Assembly: GCF_030816155.1 (NCBI RefSeq)
Contig: NZ_JAUSXR010000001.1
Location: forward strand, 1,302,001-1,366,000
Source: Arthrobacter woluwensis
Lineage (GTDB): Bacteria; Actinomycetota; Actinomycetes; Actinomycetales; Micrococcaceae
DNA length: 64,000 nt
Reading direction: 5' to 3'
Shown here piece by piece: positions 18,321 to 26,705 of the stretch (its first letter is position 1; each line of letters opens with the position of its first letter). A model generated the notes under the pieces. The model was not told the DNA's origin. It saw nothing but the letters and a program-made list of their open reading frames with translations, and ran no database searches. The position numbers were made by a program, and so were the translations under genes.

Positions 18321-18985
18321 TTGACTGCTCCTTCTTCCACGGCGACGAGTTCGCTCTCGTGCTTGCGGAACTCTTCCATCACTCGCTCAACAAGGTCAGC
18401 AGGCGAGATGTTCCGTCCGGTCTCCAGGGCGATGGTGGTCACCCCGGCATCCGAGATCCCGCACGCGACGATCTGCGCGTAGGGGGCCAGGTCATTGTTG
18501 CAATTGATGGCGATGCCGTGCATGGTGACGCCTTCATGGACCCTGATGCCGATGGCGGCGATCTTCCGGTCCGGGCCCTTCTCATCGGCGGTGATCCAGA
18601 CGCCCGCGCGACCGTCCACCCGGGTGGAGGCGATGCCGTAGTCCGCGAGCACGTCGATGATGACGTCCTCGAGCCGGTGCACGTAGTCCCGGATGCCGGC
18701 CGGGTTCTTCAGCTTGATGATCGGGTACGCCACCAGCTGGCCCGGGCCGTGCCACGTCAGCTTGCCACCGCGGTCCACGGGCACCACTGGGGTGCCGTCG
18801 AAGGGCCGTTCGTGATCTTCGGTGCGTTTGCCCGCGGTGTACACGGCGGCGTGTTCCAGCAGGAGCACGGTGCTCGGACGTGAACCGTCCAGGACAGCGG
18901 CGTGCAGCTCGCGCTGCGCGTCCCAGCCCTGGAGGTAGTCGACATAGTCCGGGGCAAGTCCCAGGGTCGAGAACTCCAAAGTCAT
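18317..18985 (-). CDS. lipB: Octanoyl-[acyl carrier protein]-protein N-octanoyltransferase
   Basis: Transfers octanoate from ACP to lipoyl domains, the step before LipA. The product has 222 residues from ATG 18985. Motifs are [18 protein letters not shown] near residue 75, [11 protein letters not shown] with the catalytic Cys-adjacent region, [10 protein letters not shown] near 170 and the Lys in [13 protein letters not shown] reject the longer ORF to 19120: TAAGCT (18998-18993) lies seven bases before ATG 18985, giving a leaderless start. It is coupled to lipA by a 4-bp overlap. Confidence 0.95.
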   Translation of the reverse strand: MTLEFSTLGLAPDYVDYLQGWDAQRELHAAVLDGSRPSTVLLLEHAAVYTAGKRTEDHERPFDGTPVVPVDRGGKLTWHGPGQLVAYPIIKLKNPAGIRDYVHRLEDVIIDVLADYGIASTRVDGRAGVWITADEKGPDRKIAAIGIRVHEGVTMHGIAINCNNDLAPYAQIVACGISDAGVTTIALETGRNISPADLVERVMEEFRKHESELVAVEEGAVK

Positions 18986-19160
18986 GCGTATCAGCTTAGA
19001 CCTGTGGAGCCTGACGGCAGGCCGTTGTGGCGAAGGTCTCACTGCCCTGGGGATTGTTACCGCGAGGCCGGACGGGGTGCCTGTGGATAACTTCTGCGGG
19101 GAAACCCTCTCCCGGGGCACAGTAGGAGAAGTCGGCGGAGGAGATCCTGCAGGAGGCGTG

Positions 19161-20804
19161 ATGAGGGCGGAACAGGCCGGAGGCGGCGGCGTCGCGGAGA
19201 ACGCGGCGGCCCCGCGGGTCCCGGGATATCGGGTGGTGCGGCGGCTGGGCGCCGGAGGCAGCGGCGTCGTCTGGTTGCTGGAGGACGACGACGGCGCCCG
19301 GCGGGCCGTGAAGGTGCCACACGTGACGACGACGGCACCCGGCGTGGGCGGGTCGGAGGGCCGCGCGCAGCGGGGTGAATCATTGCAGGGCGAACGATGG
19401 CGGGTTCAGGGTCTCGATCATCCGCATCTGCTGCGGCTCCACGGTCTCACGCCCGTCGACGTTCCCGGGCCCGACGGCTCGGATATCCGGACGACCGGGG
19501 TCCTGATGGACTTCGCGGCCGGTGGTTCGGTCGGAAGCCTCGTGGCGGCGCGTGGCGTCCTCAGAGTCCCCGAGGTCGTGACTGTGACCGTGCCAGTGGC
19601 CGAAGCTCTGGCCATACTTCATGCGAAGGGGATCGTCCACGGTGACGTCTCCGGCGGCAACATCCTGTTCTCGGCAGACGGTGTGCCGCTCCTCGCGGAT
19701 TTCGGGCAGGCGCACCTGACGGGCGAGCGGAGGCTGCGACGGGCCACCCCGGTCTTCGCCGATCCGGAGGCCCGGGAATCAGGACCGGAGGGCGACGTGT
19801 ACGCCCTGGCCGCGGTCGCCTGGTGGTGCCTCACGGGCGAATCGCCGGGACCGGCGCAGCATCGGCCGCCTCTTCCCGTGCTCCGCCCGGAAGTGCCGCC
19901 CGAGCTGGCCGCAGCGCTCGAAGAGGCGCTTGCGGACCGCCCGGGCGATCGGCCCAGCGCCCGGGACTTCGCGCGCGCCGTGCAGAGGTCGGCACCGGCG
20001 ATGCCCGTCCGGATCGCGCCTGGAGCCGGTCGCGAGGACTACCGTGAACTGGCGACGTCGATCATGCCGTCGCGGAGTGACCCGGTGGGGCGCCGTCAGC
20101 GGGGGCACCGTCAGATGAGTCGCCGTCGGGTGGCTCGTCAGGCCGCCACGGCTCGCGGGCGGGTCCGGTCCCGCCGGTTCGCGCTGGCCGCAGTGGTGGT
20201 GGCCGCAGTGGTGGTGGGCGTGGCGCTGGCGGTCCTCGGTGTCACGTTGCCCGGAGGGTGGATGCCGGGCGGACCCGGGCCCGGATCGCCGTCGCACGGC
20301 CAGGAGCAGCGTCGTGGCGCTGTGGCAGCCGAGGCCGGTCCACAGAGCCCGAGGGCGCGGCCTCCCGCGCCTTCGACTGCACCAGCGCCGCCGTCGGCCG
20401 CCACCCCTCAGGGTGACCTCGTCGAAGCCGCCCGGCGCCTCCTCGGCGACCGGACCGCGGCCCTGATCGCCCGGGATGCGGCACGCCTGGATTCCGTGTA
20501 CGGCAGCGGCGACGGCGCGCTCCGGACCCGGGACCGGGCGCTGATCGGGCGCTTGCTGGCGGAACACCGGCACTATGCGGGCTACCGGCCTGTGCTCAGC
20601 GCCGCCGGCGTGGACAGCGGCAGCTCCGCGGACCGTGCGGTGCTCAGCGTGACGATCCGGACGCCGTCGTACGTCATCTCCGGTGACGCGGACGCCGGCC
20701 TGGCCGCCGCCGAGCGGAAGCCGGCTCGCAGGGAGGACCTGATCCTGACCCTGGTGCGGCAGGACGGAGTCTGGCGGATCGCGGGGGTCGCCCCACGCGG
20801 CTGA
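19161..20804 (+). CDS. Membrane-anchored serine/threonine protein kinase-like protein
   Basis: A 547-residue protein. The kinase domain covers about residues 18-280: glycine-rich loop LGAGGSGVVW, the Lys in RAVKVPHV, catalytic loop HGDVSGGNILF and metal motif ADFGQAH. The usual Arg of HRD is Gly and the DxKPxN loop is DVSGGN, but the catalytic Asp, Asn and DFG are kept, so activity is possible. A hydrophobic segment at about 336-362 is followed by a Pro/Ala linker and a 120-residue extracytoplasmic domain resembling an NTF2-like or SnoaL-like fold. ATG 19161 follows AGGAGG. It is divergent from lipB. Confidence 0.83.
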   Translation: MRAEQAGGGGVAENAAAPRVPGYRVVRRLGAGGSGVVWLLEDDDGARRAVKVPHVTTTAPGVGGSEGRAQRGESLQGERWRVQGLDHPHLLRLHGLTPVDVPGPDGSDIRTTGVLMDFAAGGSVGSLVAARGVLRVPEVVTVTVPVAEALAILHAKGIVHGDVSGGNILFSADGVPLLADFGQAHLTGERRLRRATPVFADPEARESGPEGDVYALAAVAWWCLTGESPGPAQHRPPLPVLRPEVPPELAAALEEALADRPGDRPSARDFARAVQRSAPAMPVRIAPGAGREDYRELATSIMPSRSDPVGRRQRGHRQMSRRRVARQAATARGRVRSRRFALAAVVVAAVVVGVALAVLGVTLPGGWMPGGPGPGSPSHGQEQRRGAVAAEAGPQSPRARPPAPSTAPAPPSAATPQGDLVEAARRLLGDRTAALIARDAARLDSVYGSGDGALRTRDRALIGRLLAEHRHYAGYRPVLSAAGVDSGSSADRAVLSVTIRTPSYVISGDADAGLAAAERKPARREDLILTLVRQDGVWRIAGVAPRG

Positions 20805-20850
20805 CCGTGGCGTCCCCCAGGGCGCGGGACGGGCTGGTTAGGATCGAACC

Positions 20851-23800
20851 ATGACACACCAAGGCTATTTGAGGTACCCCCACATCCATGGTGATCTGCT
20901 CACGTTCGTCGCCGAGGATGACGTCTGGCTGGCCCCGCTCAGCGGTGGCAAGGCCTGGCGCGTCTCAGCGCTGAACCTGCCGGCCAGGAACCCGCGTTTC
21001 ACCCCTGACGGGAAGCGCCTGGTCTGGACCGTCACCCGCGGCTCCGCGCCGGAGGTGGTGACGGCGCTCCTCGACGGCGGGGACTTCCGGCAGCTGACGC
21101 ACTTCGGTCACCCCTCCACCCGGAATAAGGGCTTCCTCCCGGACGGGCGCGTGCTGGTGACCAGCGCCTTCCAGCAGGGCGACTCGCGTCTGGCACATGG
21201 CTACGCCGTTCCGCTCGACGGCGGGGCGCCCGAGGCCCTCGGCTACGGACCCCTGGAGAACATGGCGTTCGGACCGGCGCTCGGCGACGAGAAGCCGGTG
21301 GTCCTCGCCTCCCTGCTGTCCCGTGAACCGGCCTGGTGGAAGCGGTACCGGGGCGGCACCGGGGGCAAGCTGTGGATCGACGCGGACGGCAATGGCGAGT
21401 TCACGCGTCTGGTGCCGGAACTCGACGGCAACCTCACGGACCCGGTGTGGAGCGGTGGCCGGATCCACTTCCTCTCCGACCACGAGGGCTATGGCAACCT
21501 CTACTCGGTGACTCCGGACGGGCAGAACCTGCGCCGTCACACGGATCACGAGGACTTCTACGTCCGGCACGCCTCCGGCGATGGCAGCCGCCTCGTCGTC
21601 GAGTCCGCAGGCCGGATCTTCCTCCTGGACGGCGAGGACGCCGAGGCCCAGGCCATCGACGTCGAGCTCGCCTCGGTCCGTCCGGCGTCGAAGCCCCTCG
21701 ACGTGTCCGCGCATCTCCGCGAAGCCCAGCCGGACACGCAGGGCGAGAGCAGCCTGGTGGTCAGCCACGGTTCGCTCCACTGGCTCCGGCACCAGGAAGG
21801 CCCCGCCCGCGCCATTGAAGCGGACAGCTCCGTGCGGGCCCGCCTGCCGCGCTTCCTCGCGGACGGCCGTGTCGCGTACCTCCACGACCGCGGAGGCGAG
21901 GAGTCCCTGCTCGTGACCGACCTGGTCGGCGACGCTTTCGGGGCCCCTGCCGTGCCGTCCGCTCCGGCTCCCGCGCCGAGCGGCCAGGATGCCGCGGAGG
22001 ACGCCGACGACGACGGCCTGCCCCGCCCGGTGTCGGCACTGGGTGTGGTGGGGGACTCGGCCCCTGCCCCGGTTCGCGAGCACGTCGATCCGGAGGATCG
22101 CGAGGACGGCCTTGAGGACGCCGACGGATCCACGGAGCCCGACTCCGAGGACGCGCCCGGCGTGGCCGCAGGCGCCGGGACCAACGCCGGGACCGTCGAA
22201 TTCACGCCTCCCGCCCGGGTGGTGAGCCTGGAACCGAGCCCTGACGGGGAGTGGCTCCTCCTGGGAACCGTCTTCGGTGACGTGATCCTGCTGAACACCA
22301 GGACCGGCGAACACGAAAGCGTCGCCGCCCCGGGGGCCGGCACGGTGGACCACCTCGCCTGGTCGCCGGACAGCGCCTGGTTCGCCTGGTCCCAGGCGGT
22401 GACGGGCAATTCCGAGCGCCGGTCCATCCGGCTGCGGTCCCGTGACGAGGGCTCCTCGGTGGTCGACGTCACGGATGGCCGGTTCGTGGATTCGCACCCC
22501 GCCTTTACGACGGACGGCAAGTTCCTGGCGTTCCTGTCCAGCCGCAGCTTCGACCCCGTCTACGACCGCCAGGGCTTCGACCTCTCCTTCCCGCACCCCA
22601 TCAGGCCGTACCTCGTGGCGCTGGATGCGAGCACGGCGGCACCGTTCGGTCCCCGGGTCGCCGAGGCCCGGTCCGCCGCCAAGGACGAGACCTCCGCGAA
22701 GGACGCCGCGCCCGCGGCGACGCTCGTGGATCCGGTGGGCATCGCCGAGCGCGTGATTTCGCTGCCCGTGGAGCAGGGCAACTACGAGCACCTGACCGCC
22801 GTCCCGGGAGCACTCCTGTATCTGGATGTGCCGGTCAAGGGCGAGCTGGGCGACGGTCGCGCCAAGACCACCGACCAGGCTCCGAAGGCCCCACTCATCC
22901 GCCTCGACCTCTCCAGCGGCAAGACCCGCACGGTGGCCGAAGGCGTCGAGTCCTACCGCGTCTCCGGCGATGGTTCCACCGCCGTGGTCCAGGCCGAGGG
23001 CAAGCTCCGCACCGTGTCCACGGGTGAAGCGGAGCAGGAGCCCGAGGACTTCGAGCTGGACCGCATCAGGGTGTTCCTGGAACCGCGCAAGGTGTGGGCC
23101 CAGCAGTACCGGGAGGCCTGGCGTCTTCAGCGGGACTTCTTCTGGGACGAGGACATGGGCGGCCTTGACTGGGAGGCCGTCTACGAGCGCTACCTGCCCG
23201 TCCTCGAACGGATCGGCAGCTACGACGATCTGGTGGACCTTCTCTGGGAACTGCACGGCGAACTGGGCACGTCCCACGCCTACGTCCGCTCCGCCGAACC
23301 GAGTGAGAAGGGCAGCGGCCGGCAGGGCTTCCTCGGCGCGGATCTCAGCCTGGGTGATTCCGGCTGGACCGTGGACCGCGTTCTCGACGGCGACACCTCG
23401 GACCCGCAGGCCATCTCGCCGCTGCGCCGCCCGGGCGCGGATGTGCGGGCCGGGGACGTGCTCCTGGCCGTCGACGGCGTCGCTCTCGGCGGTCCTGAGG
23501 GCGTGAGCCCGGCGGAGCTTCTCCGCGGCGCCGGAGGGCGGCCCGTGGAGCTCACCGTCCGGACACCCGGGCAGGCGGCCCGGCGGGTCGCCGTCGTGCC
23601 GCTGGCGTCGGAAGAGCGGCTGCGTTATCAGGACTGGGTGCAGTCCAAGCGGCGGATGGTCCGTGAGGCCTCCGGCGGAGGCTTCGGGTACATCCACATC
23701 CCGGACATGCAGGCGCACGGCTGGGCTCAGCTGCACCGTGATCTGGAGACCGAGTCCCTGCGCGACGCCCTCGTGGTGGACGTGCGGCGGAACCGCGGCG

Positions 23801-24321
23801 GGCACACGTCCCAGCTCGTGGCCGAGCTGATCGGCCGCACGGTGGACGCCTGGATGATGCCGCGTGGCGAGTACCCGATGGTGTATCCGCGCCTCGCCTC
23901 CCGGGGACCCGTGGTCGTCCTGACCGACGAGTTCGCCGGTTCGGACGGTGACATCATCACGCAGATCGTCAAGATGCGCGGCATTGGGCCGGTCATCGGC
24001 ACGCGGACCTGGGGCGGTGTGGTCGGTATCGACATGCGCTTCGACCTCGTGGACGGCACGCCGGTCTCACAGCCGCGCTACTCGCACTTCTTCGGCCAGG
24101 GCATCGGCTGGGGAGTCGAGAACCGGGGCGTCGACCCGGACATCGAGATCCTCTTCCCGCCGCACGCCCACAAGGCCGGCACGGACCCGCAGCTGGAACA
24201 CGGCATCGGGGTGCTGAAGGAGATGCTCCGGGAGATCCCTTCCAAGACACCACCGGGCAGGGACACGATCCCCGGCCTGGTGCCGCCGCCGCTGGCACCC
24301 CGCCCCGGCGGAACGTCCTGA
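20851..24321 (+). CDS. Tricorn protease-type serine peptidase (S41 family)
   Basis: A large 1156-residue peptidase. N-terminal beta-propeller repeats (residues 1-700) are followed by a core domain, PDZ (about 830-910) and an S41 catalytic domain. The tricorn catalytic tetrad can be traced: Ser-His in GTSHAY, Ser-Asp in FAGSDGD and Glu in GVENRGVDPD. Tricorn cleaves peptides made by the proteasome. An acidic, Pro/Ala-rich insert sits at about residues 365-450 between propeller blades. TAGGAT at 20839-20844 lies six bases before the ATG (leaderless type). Confidence 0.93.
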   Translation: MTHQGYLRYPHIHGDLLTFVAEDDVWLAPLSGGKAWRVSALNLPARNPRFTPDGKRLVWTVTRGSAPEVVTALLDGGDFRQLTHFGHPSTRNKGFLPDGRVLVTSAFQQGDSRLAHGYAVPLDGGAPEALGYGPLENMAFGPALGDEKPVVLASLLSREPAWWKRYRGGTGGKLWIDADGNGEFTRLVPELDGNLTDPVWSGGRIHFLSDHEGYGNLYSVTPDGQNLRRHTDHEDFYVRHASGDGSRLVVESAGRIFLLDGEDAEAQAIDVELASVRPASKPLDVSAHLREAQPDTQGESSLVVSHGSLHWLRHQEGPARAIEADSSVRARLPRFLADGRVAYLHDRGGEESLLVTDLVGDAFGAPAVPSAPAPAPSGQDAAEDADDDGLPRPVSALGVVGDSAPAPVREHVDPEDREDGLEDADGSTEPDSEDAPGVAAGAGTNAGTVEFTPPARVVSLEPSPDGEWLLLGTVFGDVILLNTRTGEHESVAAPGAGTVDHLAWSPDSAWFAWSQAVTGNSERRSIRLRSRDEGSSVVDVTDGRFVDSHPAFTTDGKFLAFLSSRSFDPVYDRQGFDLSFPHPIRPYLVALDASTAAPFGPRVAEARSAAKDETSAKDAAPAATLVDPVGIAERVISLPVEQGNYEHLTAVPGALLYLDVPVKGELGDGRAKTTDQAPKAPLIRLDLSSGKTRTVAEGVESYRVSGDGSTAVVQAEGKLRTVSTGEAEQEPEDFELDRIRVFLEPRKVWAQQYREAWRLQRDFFWDEDMGGLDWEAVYERYLPVLERIGSYDDLVDLLWELHGELGTSHAYVRSAEPSEKGSGRQGFLGADLSLGDSGWTVDRVLDGDTSDPQAISPLRRPGADVRAGDVLLAVDGVALGGPEGVSPAELLRGAGGRPVELTVRTPGQAARRVAVVPLASEERLRYQDWVQSKRRMVREASGGGFGYIHIPDMQAHGWAQLHRDLETESLRDALVVDVRRNRGGHTSQLVAELIGRTVDAWMMPRGEYPMVYPRLASRGPVVVLTDEFAGSDGDIITQIVKMRGIGPVIGTRTWGGVVGIDMRFDLVDGTPVSQPRYSHFFGQGIGWGVENRGVDPDIEILFPPHAHKAGTDPQLEHGIGVLKEMLREIPSKTPPGRDTIPGLVPPPLAPRPGGTS

Positions 24322-24354
24322 CAGCACCATCCTGACAACAGAAGGAGCATCACC

Positions 24355-24939
24355 ATGAGTGAATTCGCAGGGGGCCGCGCGGCAGCGGAAGGATTCCGGG
24401 CTTTCTCCCGGGCGCTGATCGGGCTCGGACTGCTCTCGATCGTCCTCGGGCTGATCATCTGGTTCTGGCCCGGGGCGTCGCTCCTGGTCCTGGCGGTGTT
24501 CTTCGCCATCAACGTGTTCGCCACCGGCGTCGCGCGGCTGATGACGCTGGGCCGGATCCCGTCCGGTCAGACATCGGTCCGGGTCCTGTCGGGGATCCTG
24601 GGTGTCCTCACCGTCCTGGCGGGTGTCCTGCTGATCTTCCGCCCGGGGGAGTCTCTCGTGGTGGTCGCGGTGCTGCTCGCCGCCGGATGGATCCTGGAAG
24701 GCGCCGCCTTGCTGTGGGCGGGTGCGGCGTCCGCCCCCGGGACCAAGGCACTGCCCATCACCATGGGCGTGCTGTTCATCCTGGCCGGGCTGGGCGTGAT
24801 GCTCTTCCCGCTCTCCTCGCTGGTCTTCCTGGCCGTCTGGGCGGGCGTGAGCCTCGTGATCCTGGGCATCGGGCAGCTCGTCTACGGCATCCGCCTGAAC
24901 AAGGCGGCCAAGGAAGCGGTCACGGCGCTTGGTTCCTGA
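24355..24939 (+). CDS. HdeD-like / DUF308 membrane protein
   Basis: A 194-residue protein made of about six hydrophobic helices in three similar pairs, typical of DUF308 (HdeD family). Arg/Gly-rich connecting loops and glycine-rich helices such as GLLSIVLGLIIWFWPG recur. HdeD of E. coli is linked to acid resistance, but the role in actinobacteria is unknown. ATG 24355 follows GAAGGAG; it is 33 bp downstream of the tricorn gene and may be cotranscribed. Confidence 0.85.
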   Translation: MSEFAGGRAAAEGFRAFSRALIGLGLLSIVLGLIIWFWPGASLLVLAVFFAINVFATGVARLMTLGRIPSGQTSVRVLSGILGVLTVLAGVLLIFRPGESLVVVAVLLAAGWILEGAALLWAGAASAPGTKALPITMGVLFILAGLGVMLFPLSSLVFLAVWAGVSLVILGIGQLVYGIRLNKAAKEAVTALGS

Positions 24940-24998
24940 AGGTCCTGGCCGTCTGAGGACCCCAGGCGCCTGAGGGCCCTGAACGCCTGAAGAGACAC

Positions 24999-25037
24999 CG
25001 AAGGGCCGGGAACGGATCATCCGTTCCCGGCCCTTCG
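24999..25037. terminator. Bidirectional hairpin between HdeD-like and OsmC genes
   Basis: Perfect 17-bp arms at 24999-25015 and 25021-25037 surround a 5-base loop, between convergent genes. Confidence 0.8.
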
Positions 25038-25080
25038 CTGTCTGCGCCTGAACCGGTGAGGGTTCAGACGCGGCGTGGAC

Positions 25081-25509
25081 TCACGCGTTGAGCGTGGCGT
25101 CCAGGGTGATCTCGATGCCGGAGAGTGCGGCGGAGACGGGGCAGCCGACCTTGGCAGCGCCCGCGATGCGCTGGAAGTCCTCCTCGGAGATGCCCGGGAC
25201 GGTGGCGACCAGGGTGAGCTTGCTGCCCGTGATGCCCACGCCCGGCTGGAAGCCGACCTCGGACTTGGTGCGGATCTCCGTGGCGGTGTAGCCGGCCTCG
25301 GCCAGTTCGTTGCTGAAGGCCATGGAGAAGCAGGCGGAGTGGGCCGCCGCGATCAGTTCCTCGGGGCTGGTCTTGCCCTCGGCGGCCTCGGAGCGGGCCT
25401 TCCAGGTCACGGGGTGCGTGCCCAGGGAGGAGCTTTCGAAGGTGGTCTCGCCCTGGCCCTCGAAGAGGTTGCCGGTCCAGACGGTGGAAGCGCTGCGGGT
25501 CACTGCCAT
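25081..25509 (-). CDS. OsmC family peroxiredoxin
   Basis: A 142-residue OsmC/Ohr-type thiol peroxidase that reduces organic hydroperoxides. The two redox cysteines are present in AHSACFSMA (near residue 60) and KVGCPVSAA (near residue 124). The typical TSPEELIAAAHSACFS block identifies the OsmC subgroup. The ATG is preceded by CAAGGAGCAACTC. It stands alone between a terminator and the VOC gene, which is divergent. Confidence 0.92.
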   Translation of the reverse strand: MAVTRSASTVWTGNLFEGQGETTFESSSLGTHPVTWKARSEAAEGKTSPEELIAAAHSACFSMAFSNELAEAGYTATEIRTKSEVGFQPGVGITGSKLTLVATVPGISEEDFQRIAGAAKVGCPVSAALSGIEITLDATLNA

Positions 25510-25697
25510 GAGTTGCTCCTTGGAGAGTGAGGGATTCGGCCTGCTCGCGTGCGGAGAGACCCTTGAGCACCATCCTAGGTCGTTACAGAGCGCAGGGACA
25601 CCCGCCGCCGCGGGGTCCGGAATGTGACGGGAGCGGGATGCGAGCGGTGCCGGGTCCGACCCTGGGCAGGGCCCTGAACTGGACCTAGACTGCTGTC

Positions 25698-26072
25698 ATG
25701 ACTGAAGAGAAGCGCCCGGCGGCGCTCGGTGCCATCGCCTCGATCGTCGTCAACACCACGGATCCTCAGAGCCTCTCGGGGTTCTGGGCCGAACTCCTGG
25801 AACTCTCCGTGGAGTCGGCCTACGAGGGGGAGTTCGTCTGGCTGAGCGCGGTCTCCCCGGGTGGGCCGAAGCTCGCGTTCCAGCGCGTCGAGCACCCCAG
25901 CGAGGGTCCGCGACGTCTGCATCTGGACCTGCACTCCGAGGATCCGGAGGCCCTGCTGTCCCGGGCCCTGGAGCTGGGGGCGTCCGAGTCCGCCCGGCAC
26001 TCGATCGGTGACTTCGGCTGGGTCGTCCTGCAGGATCCGGACGGCAACGAGTTCTGCATCGCACAGGGCTGA
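25698..26072 (+). CDS. VOC / glyoxalase-like protein
   Basis: A 124-residue vicinal-oxygen-chelate fold protein. It has the beta-alpha-beta-beta-beta pattern, with IVVNTTDPQSLSGFWAELL at the start, HLDLHSEDPEAL in the middle and LQDPDGNEFCI at the end. The family includes glyoxalases, dioxygenases and drug-binding proteins; the substrate is not predictable. TAGACT at 25686-25691 lies six bases before the ATG, so the message is probably leaderless. Confidence 0.85.
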   Translation: MTEEKRPAALGAIASIVVNTTDPQSLSGFWAELLELSVESAYEGEFVWLSAVSPGGPKLAFQRVEHPSEGPRRLHLDLHSEDPEALLSRALELGASESARHSIGDFGWVVLQDPDGNEFCIAQG

Positions 26073-26106
26073 GAATCACAGAGGGCTGAGAATTCCTGGA
26101 ACAGCG

Positions 26107-26143
26107 AAGGGGCGGGAGAGCATGATGCTCTCCCGCCCCTTTT
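26107..26143. terminator. Intrinsic terminator with T-run after the VOC gene
   Basis: A stem of 15-17 bp (26107-26123 with 26125-26141) is followed by TTTT. This is one of the few hairpins in the window with a T-tract. It also lies downstream of the convergent membrane-protein gene. Confidence 0.8.
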
Positions 26144-26190
26144 CATGTCCCGGGACGTGGCGCCGTCAGATGAACAGCGCCGTCAGGTGA

Positions 26191-26547
26191 TCAGTGCCAG
26201 AGTGCGGCGATCGCGATGTTGACCAGACCCAGGCCACCGACGGCGTGTGCCAGACCCAGCGAGATCGGCTGACCCTTCTTGGTCTTGATCTTGGCGATGG
26301 TGGCGGCCACGGCGATCACGATCGCGATCAGGAACTTGATGCCGAGCTTCATGTGGTTGGCGTCGTACGGCATCACGTGCGCCATCAGCATGATGTACAT
26401 GGCCAGGCCCGTGATGACCTGGAGCATGGCGCCGTCGAACTGACGCGGGTGGACCGTGGGGGACTTCATGTTGGCGATCCAGGGGCCCACCACCATGGCG
26501 GCGCCGACCAGATGCAGGAACAGGACGATGTAGTAGACGACAGTCAT
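26191..26547 (-). CDS. Small four-helix integral membrane protein of unknown function
   Basis: A 118-residue protein with four hydrophobic helices at about residues 3-24, 42-61, 70-88 and 96-116. A histidine in the first helix (FLHLVGAAMVVG) and conserved polar residues (HVMPYD, KIKTKKG) resemble DUF2269-type or related small membrane proteins, but I do not assign a family. ATG 26547 follows the strong site GGAGG. It lies downstream of sucB on the same strand, separated by a long hairpin. Confidence 0.8.
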   Translation of the reverse strand: MTVVYYIVLFLHLVGAAMVVGPWIANMKSPTVHPRQFDGAMLQVITGLAMYIMLMAHVMPYDANHMKLGIKFLIAIVIAVAATIAKIKTKKGQPISLGLAHAVGGLGLVNIAIAALWH

Positions 26548-26593
26548 GCCTCCAGTTTAGCGACACTCTGTCAGAAAGTTCTACCGACCGTAG

Positions 26594-26690
26594 AACGACG
26601 GCGGCCCGCACCTTCCCCCGACAGCTTCCGAAACGCGCTTAGCGCTTCGGGTCTTTGACTGTCGTGGGCCCAGGTGCGGGCCGCCGTCGT
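26594..26690. terminator. Long branched ACGACGGCGG-type hairpin downstream of sucB
   Basis: The outer arms 26595-26612 and 26672-26690 pair over 18 bp and include ACGACGGCGGC. Inside, CGACAG can pair with CTGTCG, and a CCGAA...TTCGG stem closes the middle. The whole structure spans about 96 bases, roughly twice the size of the other members. It lies between the sucB stop and the next gene on the minus strand. Confidence 0.6.
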
Positions 26691-26705
26691 GTGCTGCGTG
26701 GAGAC

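Noticed and set aside
18984..19160. N-terminal extension of the protein kinase
   Set aside because: It overlaps the lipB promoter and start; ATG 19161 has an AGGAGG site.
20965..23805. 946-residue reading frame antisense to the tricorn gene
   Set aside because: Shadow of a gene with intact catalytic motifs; no start context or domain.
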